From Sulfuritalea sp. (GTDB taxonomy: Bacteria; Pseudomonadota; Gammaproteobacteria; Burkholderiales; Rhodocyclaceae): 64,000 nt of DNA. Where the stretch lies: positions 1 to 64,000 of the forward strand of contig JAOTRV010000013.1 in assembly GCA_030247575.1 (NCBI GenBank), in the 5' to 3' direction. Numbering within the stretch: position 1 is the stretch's first letter; each line of letters begins with the position of its first letter. The notes under the pieces were generated by a model. It worked only from the letters and a program-made list of their open reading frames with translations. It was not told where the DNA came from and ran no database searches. This document shows positions 33,568-41,881 of the stretch, one piece after another. Made by a program: the position numbers and the translations under genes.

Positions 33568-34056
33568 TTAATTCAGCAGGATGCGCGCGACATCGTCGCC
33601 CGCGCCGAAATCCTCGTCCTCGTCGTCCTCGGCGAGGAGTTCTTCGAGGATCAGGGCATCGACTTCATGGCGGTAGCGCCAGATCACGGCGAGTACGATC
33701 ACCTTGAGCCGGTCGAGGCTGACTTCGGCGTCCGGCAGGGCCAGAGCGCGGCCGATGATGGCTTCGCGCAGCGGGGCATCGACGGCGTCGTGTTGTTCCA
33801 GAAAGGTGATGAAGCCGCGGCAGGCGGCCGGCAGCCTTTCCTGTTCTTCCTCGTCGTAGATTCTTATGGAGCCCGCGAGCGCCGGGCTGCGGCAACGCCC
33901 GGCCTCCTCGCCAGCGAGACCATCGAGCCAGGACAGCGCCGCGGTGATGTCGTCGCTGCCGAATCCCGCCGCCGAGAGCTTCTTGGCCAGCACCGCAGGC
34001 TCCGGGCAGGCGTCGGGCAGGTAGTTCTCGAACAGGTAAACAAGAATGTCGATCAT
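33568..34056 (-). CDS. smg: Smg family protein (DUF494)
   Basis: 162 residues from the ATG at 34056, where MIDILVYLFENYL lines up with the start of Escherichia coli Smg; a TTG at 34065 overlaps the dprA stop. DITAALSWLDGL and the acidic C-terminus LILEELLAEDDEDEDFG are typical. Function unknown; the dprA-smg-topB order is conserved in betaproteobacteria. Confidence 0.9.
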   Translation of the reverse strand: MIDILVYLFENYLPDACPEPAVLAKKLSAAGFGSDDITAALSWLDGLAGEEAGRCRSPALAGSIRIYDEEEQERLPAACRGFITFLEQHDAVDAPLREAIIGRALALPDAEVSLDRLKVIVLAVIWRYRHEVDALILEELLAEDDEDEDFGAGDDVARILLN

Positions 34057-34061
34057 GATGG

Positions 34062-35159
34062 TCAATGCAGTCTTTGGTAGAGGCCGCCGGGGAGTTGGGC
34101 CACGCGGCCGGCGAGTTCCATGGGCAGGAGCATGGCAAGAAGGTCGGCGGGCGTCAAGCCGCTGCGCGCAGAAAGCGTGTCGATCGCGCAGGGCGTGTCG
34201 CCGAGGGCAGCGAGCACTTGCTCTTCAGCGCCATTGCGCGCCACGGAGATCTTTTCATGGATGGCGCCGGCGGCAGGAGAGGCTTTCCAGCGCAATTCCT
34301 CGAGGATGTCCTGCGCCGATTCGACCAGCTTTGCGCCCTGGCGGATCAGTTGATGGCAGCCGCGCGACAGCGGCGAGTGGATCGAACCCGGAATTGCAAA
34401 CACTTCGCGCCCCGATTCCGCGGCCAGGCGGGCGGTGATCAGCGAGCCGCTGCGCAGCGCCGCCTCGACCACCAGGCAACCCAGGCCGAGGCCGGCGATG
34501 ACGCGATTGCGGCGCGGAAAATTCGATCCCAGCGCCGGGGTGCCGAGCGGGAATTCGCTCAAGATGACGCCTTTTTCCGCAATGGCGCGGGCCAGCGCCT
34601 CGTTCTTCGCCGGGTAGAGGCGGTCGGCGCCGGTGCCGATCACCGCCACCGTGCCTGCCGCGCTTGCCAGCGCGCCGCGATGGGCTGCGGCGTCGATGCC
34701 CAGCGCCAGACCGCTGACGATGGTCAGCCCGGCATCGCCCAGCGCCTGGGCGAAGGCCTCGGCGTCGCGCGCGCCCTGCGCGGTGGCGTTGCGGCTGCCG
34801 ACCACGGCCAGCATCGGGCGATTGAGGATCGCCGGGTCGCCCTTGGCATACAGCAGCACCGGCGGGTCGTCCGCCGTCAGCAGGCTTTGCGGATAGTCCG
34901 CGTCGGCGAGCGTCAGCAGCCGGTTGCCGGCCTGGGCCGCCCATTCCAGCGCCGCTTCGATGTCGGCGGTGCATTCATGGCTCAGCAGGCGCTCGGCCGG
35001 CGCCGGGTCGATGACGGCGGAGAGGGCGCGCGGCCCGGCCTCGAAAATCGCCTGCGGCAGCCCGAATGCCTTGAGCAGCGCGCGCCGGGCTTCGCCGCCG
35101 ATGCCGGGGACCAGCGTTAGACGGAGCCAGGACGCGAGTTCTTGGCGGTCCGTCGTCAT
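34062..35159 (-). CDS. dprA: DNA processing protein DprA
   Basis: 365 residues. Rossmann-like DprA core: LAVVGSRNATAQGARDAEAFAQALGDAGLTIVSGLALGIDAAAHRGAL, GTGADRLYPAKNEALA, LGSNFPRRNRVIAGLG. The N-terminal helical extension and a C-terminal winged-helix segment (AEEQVLAALGDTPCAIDTLSARSGLTPADLLAMLLPMELAG) complete it. It loads RecA on incoming single-stranded DNA in transformation. Follows the LysM gene by 23 nt. Confidence 0.95.
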   Translation of the reverse strand: MTTDRQELASWLRLTLVPGIGGEARRALLKAFGLPQAIFEAGPRALSAVIDPAPAERLLSHECTADIEAALEWAAQAGNRLLTLADADYPQSLLTADDPPVLLYAKGDPAILNRPMLAVVGSRNATAQGARDAEAFAQALGDAGLTIVSGLALGIDAAAHRGALASAAGTVAVIGTGADRLYPAKNEALARAIAEKGVILSEFPLGTPALGSNFPRRNRVIAGLGLGCLVVEAALRSGSLITARLAAESGREVFAIPGSIHSPLSRGCHQLIRQGAKLVESAQDILEELRWKASPAAGAIHEKISVARNGAEEQVLAALGDTPCAIDTLSARSGLTPADLLAMLLPMELAGRVAQLPGGLYQRLH

Positions 35160-35182
35160 GAACTCAGGGCTTCACGGTGGCG

Positions 35183-36199
35183 TCAGGGCGTGCGCACGGT
35201 GTCGCCGACGACCACGGGCTGGACCGAGTTCATCAGCAAACCATAGGAGACCCGGTCGAACACGCGAAAGACGAACAGCAGGCCGTTGCGGACATCGGGA
35301 AGCCTGTAATCCGTTCTTTCGCCCTGGTAGCGGGTCTTGACTTCGGCGCCGGCCAGATCGGCGGCCAGCACGTGACCCGTTTCCAGCCCGTCGGCCTTGC
35401 CGCGATTGAGCGTGACCACCGTCAGCGGGCCGCCGAAGTTCACGCCGCTGTACATGGCCAGTACCTTGCCTTTGATCATCTTGGTCGGCGTGTGTGGAAT
35501 GTAATTCACCACATCCTGGCGCGGTGCGACCAGCAGGCGGTCATCCCGGGCGATCTCCTGTTTCGAGTTGATCACCAGGAAACTCGATGGCGAGCCACCC
35601 TGAATCATGCGCGCGGTACCGAGAAACACCGCTTCGTAGCCAAGAATTTCCTCGGTGCCCGGGTCGCGCAGCGGCTTGCCGGGACGGAAGATCTGCCATG
35701 TCTTGTGCGGGGTGGCGACCTCGGTCGTAAAAATGGTGTCGCCGGTGCCGGCGATCACGCGATCGCCCTGCAGGGCGACTACGCGCGGCGCGGCAGCGAG
35801 CCCGTTCTCGTCGAGTACTTGCGGCTCGGAGAGGAAGGGTTCGATGAACTGCGGCGGAATGGAGGGGATGGCCTTGCGCAGCGGTTCGACGTACTCGCGC
35901 CGCGGTTCCTTTACCGTCGCCAGCTTGAGCCGGGGCTCGGCACCGCTCTTGTCGAGCACGATGACCTGGCCCGGATAGATGCGCTGCGGATTCTTGATTT
36001 CTTCGGCGTTCATCTTCCAAAGCTCGCCCCAGCGGTAGGGATCCTTGAGGAACTTGGCGGCGATTCCCCACAGGGTGTCTCCGGACGTCACGATGTGCCG
36101 GTCGGGCGCCCCGTCAGCCAGTTCCAGCGGCTTGGCCCCCTGTGCGAATGCCGCAGTGGTTGAAATGGTGATGAGCAGCGCAGATATAATGCGACGCAT
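35183..36199 (-). CDS. LysM-domain secreted protein
   Basis: 338 residues from the ATG at 36199, which starts a signal peptide (RRIISALLITISTTAAFAQ). A LysM domain follows at about 35-90 (HIVTSGDTLWGIAAKFLKDPYRWGELWKMNAEEIKNPQRIYPGQVIVL), then about 250 residues typical of the betaproteobacterial LysM protein next to dprA, with several beta-rich repeats. It binds peptidoglycan in the periplasm; a role in envelope quality is inferred only. Divergent from def. Confidence 0.9.
   Translation of the reverse strand: MRRIISALLITISTTAAFAQGAKPLELADGAPDRHIVTSGDTLWGIAAKFLKDPYRWGELWKMNAEEIKNPQRIYPGQVIVLDKSGAEPRLKLATVKEPRREYVEPLRKAIPSIPPQFIEPFLSEPQVLDENGLAAAPRVVALQGDRVIAGTGDTIFTTEVATPHKTWQIFRPGKPLRDPGTEEILGYEAVFLGTARMIQGGSPSSFLVINSKQEIARDDRLLVAPRQDVVNYIPHTPTKMIKGKVLAMYSGVNFGGPLTVVTLNRGKADGLETGHVLAADLAGAEVKTRYQGERTDYRLPDVRNGLLFVFRVFDRVSYGLLMNSVQPVVVGDTVRTP
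36160..36190 (+). promoter_or_regulatory. Candidate def-fmt promoter
   Basis: TTGAAA (36160-36165), 19 nt, TATAAT (36185-36190), within the signal-peptide codons of the divergent LysM gene. The -10 is a perfect consensus; the spacer is longer than ideal. Confidence 0.45.
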
Positions 36200-36305
36200 G
36201 GCGTGATCTCCTGGCCGAGTGTCTGTGTGGACGGCGAACCGTCCGCGTATCGGTCCGATTCTGCCCGACAATTCCCCCAGCATCAATTCTTTCAAGAGCG
36301 GTTTC

Positions 36306-36809
36306 ATGGCCCTATTGCCGATTTTGCGTTACCCCGATCCGCGGCTGCACAAGAAGGCGGCACCGGTCGCCCAGGTGGATGCCCGCACCCGCCAACTGGC
36401 CGCCGACATGGCGGAAACCATGTATGCCGCACCCGGCATCGGCCTGGCCGCTTCGCAGGTGGACCAGCATGTGCGCCTGATCGTGATCGACATTTCGGAG
36501 GACCGGTCGCAACTGCAGACCTTCATCAATCCCGAACTGCTGGAAAAATCCGGAGAATGCGAGGGCGAGGAAGGCTGCCTGTCGGTGCCCGGCATCTACG
36601 AGACGGTGAAGCGCGCCAGCCATGTCAGGGTGCGCGCACTGGGTCTGGACGGCAAACCCTTCGAACTGGAGGCCGACGGTCTGCTCGCGGTATGCATCCA
36701 GCACGAAATGGACCATCTGGAAGGCAAGGTCTTCGTCGAATACCTGTCGCGCCTCAAGCAGACGCGGATCAAGAGCAAGCTGGTCAAGCAGGCGCGAGAG
36801 ACGTTCTGA
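36306..36809 (+). CDS. def: Peptide deformylase
   Basis: 167 residues from the ATG at 36306. The three metal motifs are [17 protein letters not shown] (Cys ligand) and QHEMDHLEG (two His ligands and catalytic Glu). It removes formyl groups from new proteins. Followed after 160 nt by fmt, which adds the formyl group to initiator tRNA. The gap contains a 17-G run. Confidence 0.96.
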   Translation: MALLPILRYPDPRLHKKAAPVAQVDARTRQLAADMAETMYAAPGIGLAASQVDQHVRLIVIDISEDRSQLQTFINPELLEKSGECEGEEGCLSVPGIYETVKRASHVRVRALGLDGKPFELEADGLLAVCIQHEMDHLEGKVFVEYLSRLKQTRIKSKLVKQARETF

Positions 36810-36871
36810 CGCTCATGGCACCGAGCGCAAGCCGCGGAAGTTGAAACACGCGAAAAGCCAATTATTACCCG

Positions 36872-36905
36872 CCCCCTTTCCCCCTCGCGGGGGGGGGGGG
36901 GGGGG
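36872..36905. repeat. C-run/G17 homopolymer hairpin between def and fmt
   Basis: CCCCC TTT CCCCC (36872-36884) is followed by TCGC and a run of 17 G (36889-36905). The RNA can fold the C-runs onto the G-run. A G tract this long is slippage-prone in replication and in sequencing, so its length is uncertain. Confidence 0.85.
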
Positions 36906-36969
36906 TTACCAAAACGGCGCGCTGCGCGCGCTTATCACAAGGGACTCCGAACAAGGTGTTTCACGCTAA

Positions 36970-37887
36970 ATGAAAATTGTTTTCGCCGGGACGCCCGAGT
37001 TTGCCGCGCGGGCGCTCGAAGCGCTGCTGGCGGCCGGGCATCAGGTCGTGCTGGCGCTGACCCAGCCCGACCGTCCGGCCGGACGCGGCATGAGCTTGCA
37101 GGCTTCGGCCGTCAAGAAAGTGGCGCTGGCGCATGGCATTCCGGTGTTCCAGCCCGAGCGTCTCAAGGACCCGGCGACGCATGAGCCGATCCGCGCCGCC
37201 TGCGCCGAAGGCGGTGCCGAACTCATGGTGGTGGCCGCCTATGGCCTGATCCTGCCGCAGGCCGTGCTCGATCTGCCGCGGCGCGGCTGCATCAACATCC
37301 ACGCCTCGCTCCTGCCGCGCTGGCGCGGCGCGGCGCCGATCCACCGCGCGATCGAGGCGGGCGATGCGCAAACCGGCATCACCATCATGCAGATGGAAGC
37401 CGGCTTGGACACCGGCCCGATGCTGCTGTCCGCTGCCATCGATATCGAGCCGCAGGACACCACCGGCAGCCTGCACGACCGGCTCGCCGGGCTCGGCGGC
37501 AAGCTCGTGGTCGAGGCGCTGGCGCGTTTCGATCAGTTGGCGCCCGTGGTGCAGCCGGAAGCCGGCGTGACCTATGCGGCGAAGATCGACAAGGCGGAGG
37601 CCAGGCTGGACTGGAACCAGCCCGCGGAAACCCTGGCGCGTCGCTTGCGCGCCTTCAATCCATTTCCCGGCGCGGTGGTGACGCTGGCCGGCGAGCCGGT
37701 CAAGGTCTGGCGCGGCGAGGTGGTCGCGGCGCAGGGCCGCCCTGGCCAGGTGCTGGCCGCCGATGGCGGTGGCGTCGTGGTGGCCTGCGGCGCAGCGGCG
37801 CTGCGCCTCACCGAACTGCAAAAGTCCGGCGGCCGCCGTCTCGCCAGCGCCGACTTTCTGCATGGCACGCCCTTGCGCCCGGATTGA
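36970..37887 (+). CDS. fmt: Methionyl-tRNA formyltransferase
   Basis: 305 residues. [29 protein letters not shown], the folate/catalytic segment [35 protein letters not shown] and a C-terminal OB-like domain are diagnostic. It formylates Met-tRNAfMet with 10-formyltetrahydrofolate. Paired with def upstream. Confidence 0.96.
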   Translation: MKIVFAGTPEFAARALEALLAAGHQVVLALTQPDRPAGRGMSLQASAVKKVALAHGIPVFQPERLKDPATHEPIRAACAEGGAELMVVAAYGLILPQAVLDLPRRGCINIHASLLPRWRGAAPIHRAIEAGDAQTGITIMQMEAGLDTGPMLLSAAIDIEPQDTTGSLHDRLAGLGGKLVVEALARFDQLAPVVQPEAGVTYAAKIDKAEARLDWNQPAETLARRLRAFNPFPGAVVTLAGEPVKVWRGEVVAAQGRPGQVLAADGGGVVVACGAAALRLTELQKSGGRRLASADFLHGTPLRPD

Positions 37888-37919
37888 CCGGCAGTCAGGC
37901 ATCCCCTGAAGGAGTCGAG

Positions 37920-38177
37920 ATGAAAGCAAACCTGATGGCGGCCGTCGCGTTTTTCGCGGGTTTGCCGGCATGTTTCCCGGCCGCAGCACAACCCATGCAG
38001 CCGCCGATGCTGCCGCAAGCCATCGGCACGCACATGCAGCAGCAGCGCACCCTGGAGCAGCGCGAAGCCATCGAGGCGAAGTCGGCCGCGCCGGCGCCGG
38101 CGTTCGACCAGTCCGCGCCGACGAAGAAGCGCAACGCGAAGAAGGCGAAGAAGGCGAAAGCCAAACCCGCGGCTTAG
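37920..38177 (+). CDS. Small secreted protein with lysine-rich tail
   Basis: 85 residues; GAAGGAGT before the ATG. A signal peptide (MAAVAFFAGLPACFPAAA) is followed by a Met/Pro/Gln-rich part and a strongly basic tail (TKKRNAKKAKKAKAKPAA). No family recognised. It could be a periplasmic nucleic-acid or polyanion-binding peptide, but nothing proves this. Starts 32 nt after fmt. Confidence 0.65.
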   Translation: MKANLMAAVAFFAGLPACFPAAAQPMQPPMLPQAIGTHMQQQRTLEQREAIEAKSAAPAPAFDQSAPTKKRNAKKAKKAKAKPAA

Positions 38178-38226
38178 ACAGCTGCCGCCGGTCGCCGTCG
38201 CGCCGACGTCGACTCCTGTCCGGGAG

Positions 38227-39156
38227 TCAGCGAGCGCGTGTCGCCGGCCGCAAGGCTTCACTCTGTTCCTGCCGGATCAGCCAGTGCTTTCCCGGCTTCA
38301 CCAGCGTCAGGGTCTTCATGGCGCTTTCGTGGCCCGTGCTTGAGCGGTAGCTCTGCACGAAGCGCGCCCTGGCCAGACTGCCTTCGACGTCGATGGCCAG
38401 ATCGCGAATCCTGATTTCGATCCACGTCTTTTGGGTGATGCGGACTCGCCTTTGGCGTTCCCACTGCTGCCGCGACTCGCCGGGCCGCAGCTGGAAGTCG
38501 GGGGCGTAGGCAGCGAGGTAGCGATCGACATCCCGCCGCGACCACGCGTCGGCCCAGTGCGCGATGGCGAATGCGATCTGGTCACTGACAGGCGACGCCA
38601 CGGCCGGCGCCGGAGCTGTCGCTGCCGAAGCGGCTGCGCTTGCCGGCCTCGGGTTTGCCGCCGGCGCCGTTCGCGTCGTTCGAATGGCTTCCGGTTTCTC
38701 CTGCGCCGGCGGTTCGCTGTCCGCGTCGCCGGCCGCCGCGATCACGGGAGGCGGCGCGAGGGTGAGGCACAGCGGCAGGCGTCCCTCGCGGCCCGGCATG
38801 CCTTCCAGCATTTGCAGCGCGGCGCGGTGACCCAGGGCAGCCGCGTGCTGCAGCAGCGCCACCGCGTGGCCCGCGTCGCGTGCGATGCCGTCGCCATGGG
38901 CATACATCCAGCCGAGCCGGTAGGCGGCATCGGCATTGCCGCCGTGGGCGGCGGCACACAACATTTCCGCGGCCCGTCCGGGGTTCCTGGCGGCGCCGTC
39001 GCCGTGCTGGTAGCGCAGCGCCGCGGCAATCGCCGGATCGTCGCTTTGCGGCGGGGGAGCGGATTCGCCGGCAAGGGCGGGCAGCGCCAGCAGCGCCCAG
39101 GACAGCAGCATCGACAGCGTTTGCCGGGGAATCGAAACGGCCTCATACCCCCACAT
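38227..39156 (-). CDS. Sel1-repeat protein with C-terminal NTF2-like domain
   Basis: 309 residues; AAGGAGG 6 nt before the ATG at 39156, which overlaps the YitT gene end by 14 nt. N-terminal signal sequence (LLSWALLALPALAG), two Sel1-like repeats (ALRYQHGDGAARNPGRAAEML and AYRLGWMYAHGDGIARDAGHAVALL), an Ala/Pro linker, then an SnoaL/Cds6-like domain (HWADAWSRRDVDRYLAAYAPDFQL, ARFVQSYRSSTGHES, HWLIRQEQ). The NTF2-like domain is often attached to periplasmic L,D-transpeptidase or TPR proteins. Partner unknown. Confidence 0.78.
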   Translation of the reverse strand: MWGYEAVSIPRQTLSMLLSWALLALPALAGESAPPPQSDDPAIAAALRYQHGDGAARNPGRAAEMLCAAAHGGNADAAYRLGWMYAHGDGIARDAGHAVALLQHAAALGHRAALQMLEGMPGREGRLPLCLTLAPPPVIAAAGDADSEPPAQEKPEAIRTTRTAPAANPRPASAAASAATAPAPAVASPVSDQIAFAIAHWADAWSRRDVDRYLAAYAPDFQLRPGESRQQWERQRRVRITQKTWIEIRIRDLAIDVEGSLARARFVQSYRSSTGHESAMKTLTLVKPGKHWLIRQEQSEALRPATRAR

Positions 39157-39751
39157 AGCGCCCCTCCTTGTGATTGACGGCGATCACCAGATTGAGCGCC
39201 ACGGCGCCGACGATCGACAGCCCGACGCTGAGCGGATCGCGCACCAGCAGCGCGGCGCCGACGATGACGCAGTCGGCGGCCATCTGCACCTTCCCGGCCG
39301 GCCAGCCCCTGCGCTTCTGCAGATAGATCGCCAGCACGCCGAGCCCGCCCAGGCTGGCCTTGTGCCGGATCAGGATCAGCAGGCCGACGCCGATCAGGAA
39401 GCCGGCCATGACGGCGGCAAACAGCGCGTTCACGCTCCGGATCGATATCAGCGCCGGCAGCGCCTCGGTATAGATCGCCAGCAGGCTCACGGCGACCAGG
39501 GTCTTGATCGCGAACTCCCAGCCCATGGCGCGCACCGCGAATACATAGAAGGGCAGGTTTACCGCGAACAGCACGACACCCATCGACCAGCCGGCGGCAT
39601 AGTGGATCAGGAAGGCGAGGCCGACGGTGCCGCCCGTGAGCAGCCCGGCCTGGCGGAACAGCAGCACCGCGAAAGCGACGAAGAGCGGCGCGACGAGCAG
39701 CGCCTGGATGTCTTCCCACAGGCTGTGGGGAATCTCGGTGACGGGGGTCAT
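39143..39751 (-). CDS. YitT family membrane protein
   Basis: 202 residues from the ATG at 39751, with five or six membrane segments. GLLTGGTVGLAFLIHYAAGWSMGVVLFAVNLPFYVFAVRAMGWEFAIKTL is the DUF161 (YitT) signature. Transport function unknown. The stop overlaps the start of the Sel1 gene, so the two are translationally coupled. It diverges from rsmB. Confidence 0.88.
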   Translation of the reverse strand: MTPVTEIPHSLWEDIQALLVAPLFVAFAVLLFRQAGLLTGGTVGLAFLIHYAAGWSMGVVLFAVNLPFYVFAVRAMGWEFAIKTLVAVSLLAIYTEALPALISIRSVNALFAAVMAGFLIGVGLLILIRHKASLGGLGVLAIYLQKRRGWPAGKVQMAADCVIVGAALLVRDPLSVGLSIVGAVALNLVIAVNHKEGRYVGV

Positions 39752-39847
39752 GAACGCAGGTACGGGAGGCGGACGGACGAAGTGTAGCGGACGCGATTGT
39801 TCGTGCAGCGATCGATCGGGCACCGATCCGGCTGGTATTCTTGCCCG

Positions 39848-41140
39848 ATGCAGAAGCTCCCTCCCCTGGCCGAGGCCTTGCACGCGGCGGCCGGCCTGAT
39901 TGCCGCTGTGCTCGCCGGGCGCAATTTCGATGTTGCGCTGGCGCGCGCCGACCTCCCCGGACCGCTGCGCGCCGCGACCATGGATCTGGCCTACGCTACC
40001 CTGCGCGCCTATGGGCGCGGCGACTTCCTGCTCGGCCAACTGACCGGGCGGCCGCTCCAGGACGCGGCGGCGCGCGGCCTATTGCTGGTGGCGCTGGCGC
40101 GCCTCGAAGCGCGGCCGGAGGAGGCGCATACCATCGTCGATCAGGCGGTGACGGCGGCGGCGCGCCTCGCCCGCGGCCAGTTCAAGGGTTTGGTCAATGG
40201 CGTGCTGCGCAACTTCCTGCGCCGGCGTGAAGAGCTGCTGGCCCAGGCGGATGCCGATCCGGTGGCGCACTGGCAGCATCCGGCGTGGTGGATCGCGCGC
40301 CTGCGGCAGGACCATCCGGCGCACTGGGAAAGCATCCTCGCCGCCGGCAACAGTCGCCCGCCGATGTGTTTGCGCGTCAATCGCCGCCGTGTCGCCAGCG
40401 TCGACTATCTGACGCAACTCGCGGCCGCCGGTATCGCGGCGCGCGCCCTCGACGACACCGCGATCCTGCTCGACAAGCCGCTGCCGGTGGAGCGCATCCC
40501 GGGCTTCGGCGCCGGCCTGTGCTCGGTGCAGGACTGGGGCGCGCAGGCCGCGGCGGGCCTGCTCGACGTACATGACGGCATGCGCGTGCTGGATGCCTGC
40601 GCGGCGCCCGGCGGCAAGGCGGCGCATCTTCTGGAAGCGGCGCAACTCGATCTGGCCGCGCTCGATGCCGACCCCTTGCGCGCGGTCCGCATCAGCGGCA
40701 ACCTCGGACGGCTGGGGCTCGCGGCGACAGTCAAGGTCGGCGATGCGCGCGCCGTCGATGACTGGTGGGACGGCCGCTCCTACGACCGCATCCTGGCCGA
40801 CGTGCCCTGTTCGGCTTCCGGCGTGGTGCGCCGTCACCCCGATGCGAAGTGGCTGCGGCGCGAGTCGGATATCGCCGGCTTCGCCGCAACGCAAAGGACA
40901 ATTGTCGACGCCCTGTGGCGAACTCTCGCCCCCGGTGGCAAAATGCTTTATGCCACCTGCTCGGTTTTCGGGGAGGAGAATGCCCGTCAGGTAGAAGCCT
41001 TCATCGGCCGCCACGCCGATGCGCGTCGCCTGCCGGCGCAATGTACGACGACCCGTGCAACAACCCGCGATGCACAACTGCAACATTTGCCCGATGCCGA
41101 ACATGACGGCTTTTATTACGCGCTGCTGCAAAAGGATTAG
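39848..41140 (+). CDS. rsmB: 16S rRNA (cytosine-967-C5)-methyltransferase
   Basis: 430 residues from the ATG at 39848. N-terminal NusB-like RNA-binding domain (LRAATMDLAYATLRAYGRGDFLLGQL), SAM site DACAAPGGKAAHLLE, catalytic cysteines in DVPCSASGVVRRHPDAKWLR and YATCSVFGEEN. It methylates C967 of 16S rRNA. It stands before DUF4390-ntrYX-trkAH, the common betaproteobacterial order. Confidence 0.95.
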   Translation: MQKLPPLAEALHAAAGLIAAVLAGRNFDVALARADLPGPLRAATMDLAYATLRAYGRGDFLLGQLTGRPLQDAAARGLLLVALARLEARPEEAHTIVDQAVTAAARLARGQFKGLVNGVLRNFLRRREELLAQADADPVAHWQHPAWWIARLRQDHPAHWESILAAGNSRPPMCLRVNRRRVASVDYLTQLAAAGIAARALDDTAILLDKPLPVERIPGFGAGLCSVQDWGAQAAAGLLDVHDGMRVLDACAAPGGKAAHLLEAAQLDLAALDADPLRAVRISGNLGRLGLAATVKVGDARAVDDWWDGRSYDRILADVPCSASGVVRRHPDAKWLRRESDIAGFAATQRTIVDALWRTLAPGGKMLYATCSVFGEENARQVEAFIGRHADARRLPAQCTTTRATTRDAQLQHLPDAEHDGFYYALLQKD

Positions 41141-41170
41141 CGTGAGACAACTTGTTCGGAGCGACTGGTG

Positions 41171-41216
41171 ATGGTCGAGCGAAGCGAGCTGACCAGAAGC
41201 CTCCCCGTGAGGGGAA
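41171..41216. repeat. Intergenic inverted repeats upstream of the DUF4390 gene
   Basis: TGGTC...GACCA arms around GAGCGAAGCGAGC (from 41177) and CCTCCCC-GTGA-GGGGAAGG (41201-41216) give two adjacent hairpins in the 171-bp gap. There is no clear T-run, so this looks like a dispersed REP-like element rather than a terminator. Confidence 0.45.
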
Positions 41217-41311
41217 GGTCGCATGCGACGTTTGCGATTGGAGGATGGGAGGGGCGGGCCTTTAATTCTTCTTTCGCGTGTTTCATCATCTGGGGCGCTA
41301 CGTTCTGCTGC

Positions 41312-41881
41312 ATGAAAGTTAAGGCCGGGTTGCCGGCACTGCTGCTGGCGCTGCTGTTGCTGACGGCAGGCGCGGCGCAGGCCGGCAGCATCGTGCCGAA
41401 GGGCGCGGCGCTGAGCCCGAACGAGGACGGCCATGCGCTTTCCGCCGAGTTCGCGATCGAGCTCGGCAACCGGCTCGAAGACGCCGTGGCGCGCGGCGTC
41501 CCGCTCTACTTCAATCTCGAGTTCGTGCTCGAGCGCCCCCGCAAGTACTGGGTCAGCGAGCATATCGCCACGCGCAGCCTGACCTACAAGCTTGCCTACA
41601 GCAGCCTGATGCGCCAGTACCGCCTCACCACCGGCAATCTGCACCAGAACTTCGGCAGCCTGGGCGAGGCCCTGCGCGTGATCGGTCGCATCGCGGCGCT
41701 GCCGGTGGTGGACAAGGATGTCCTCAAGCCCGGCGAAACCTACGAGGCGGCCGTGCGCCTGTCGCTCGACCGCAGCCAGTTGCCCAAGCCCTTCCAGGTC
41801 GACGCCCTGACCGACAAAGCCTTGCACGTGGAGGCACATGTTCTGCGCTGGCAATTCACGGCTCCCGCGGTGGCGCAATGA
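41312..41881 (+). CDS. DUF4390 family secreted protein
   Basis: 189 residues from the ATG at 41312. Signal peptide (GLPALLLALLLLTAGAAQA), then ALSAEFAIELGNRLEDAVARGVPLYFNLEFVLERPRKYW and YRLTTGNLHQNFGSLGEALRVIGRIAALPVVDKDVLKPG, the DUF4390 core. A periplasmic protein of unknown role that is regularly encoded just upstream of NtrY-like kinases. It may be a ligand-sensing partner. The stop overlaps the kinase start (ATGA). Confidence 0.88.
   Translation: MKVKAGLPALLLALLLLTAGAAQAGSIVPKGAALSPNEDGHALSAEFAIELGNRLEDAVARGVPLYFNLEFVLERPRKYWVSEHIATRSLTYKLAYSSLMRQYRLTTGNLHQNFGSLGEALRVIGRIAALPVVDKDVLKPGETYEAAVRLSLDRSQLPKPFQVDALTDKALHVEAHVLRWQFTAPAVAQ

Noticed and set aside
36889-36905. Phase-variable switching of the fmt reading frame by the G-run
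   Set aside because: The run lies 64 nt upstream of the fmt ATG and outside any coding frame, so it cannot shift fmt translation directly.
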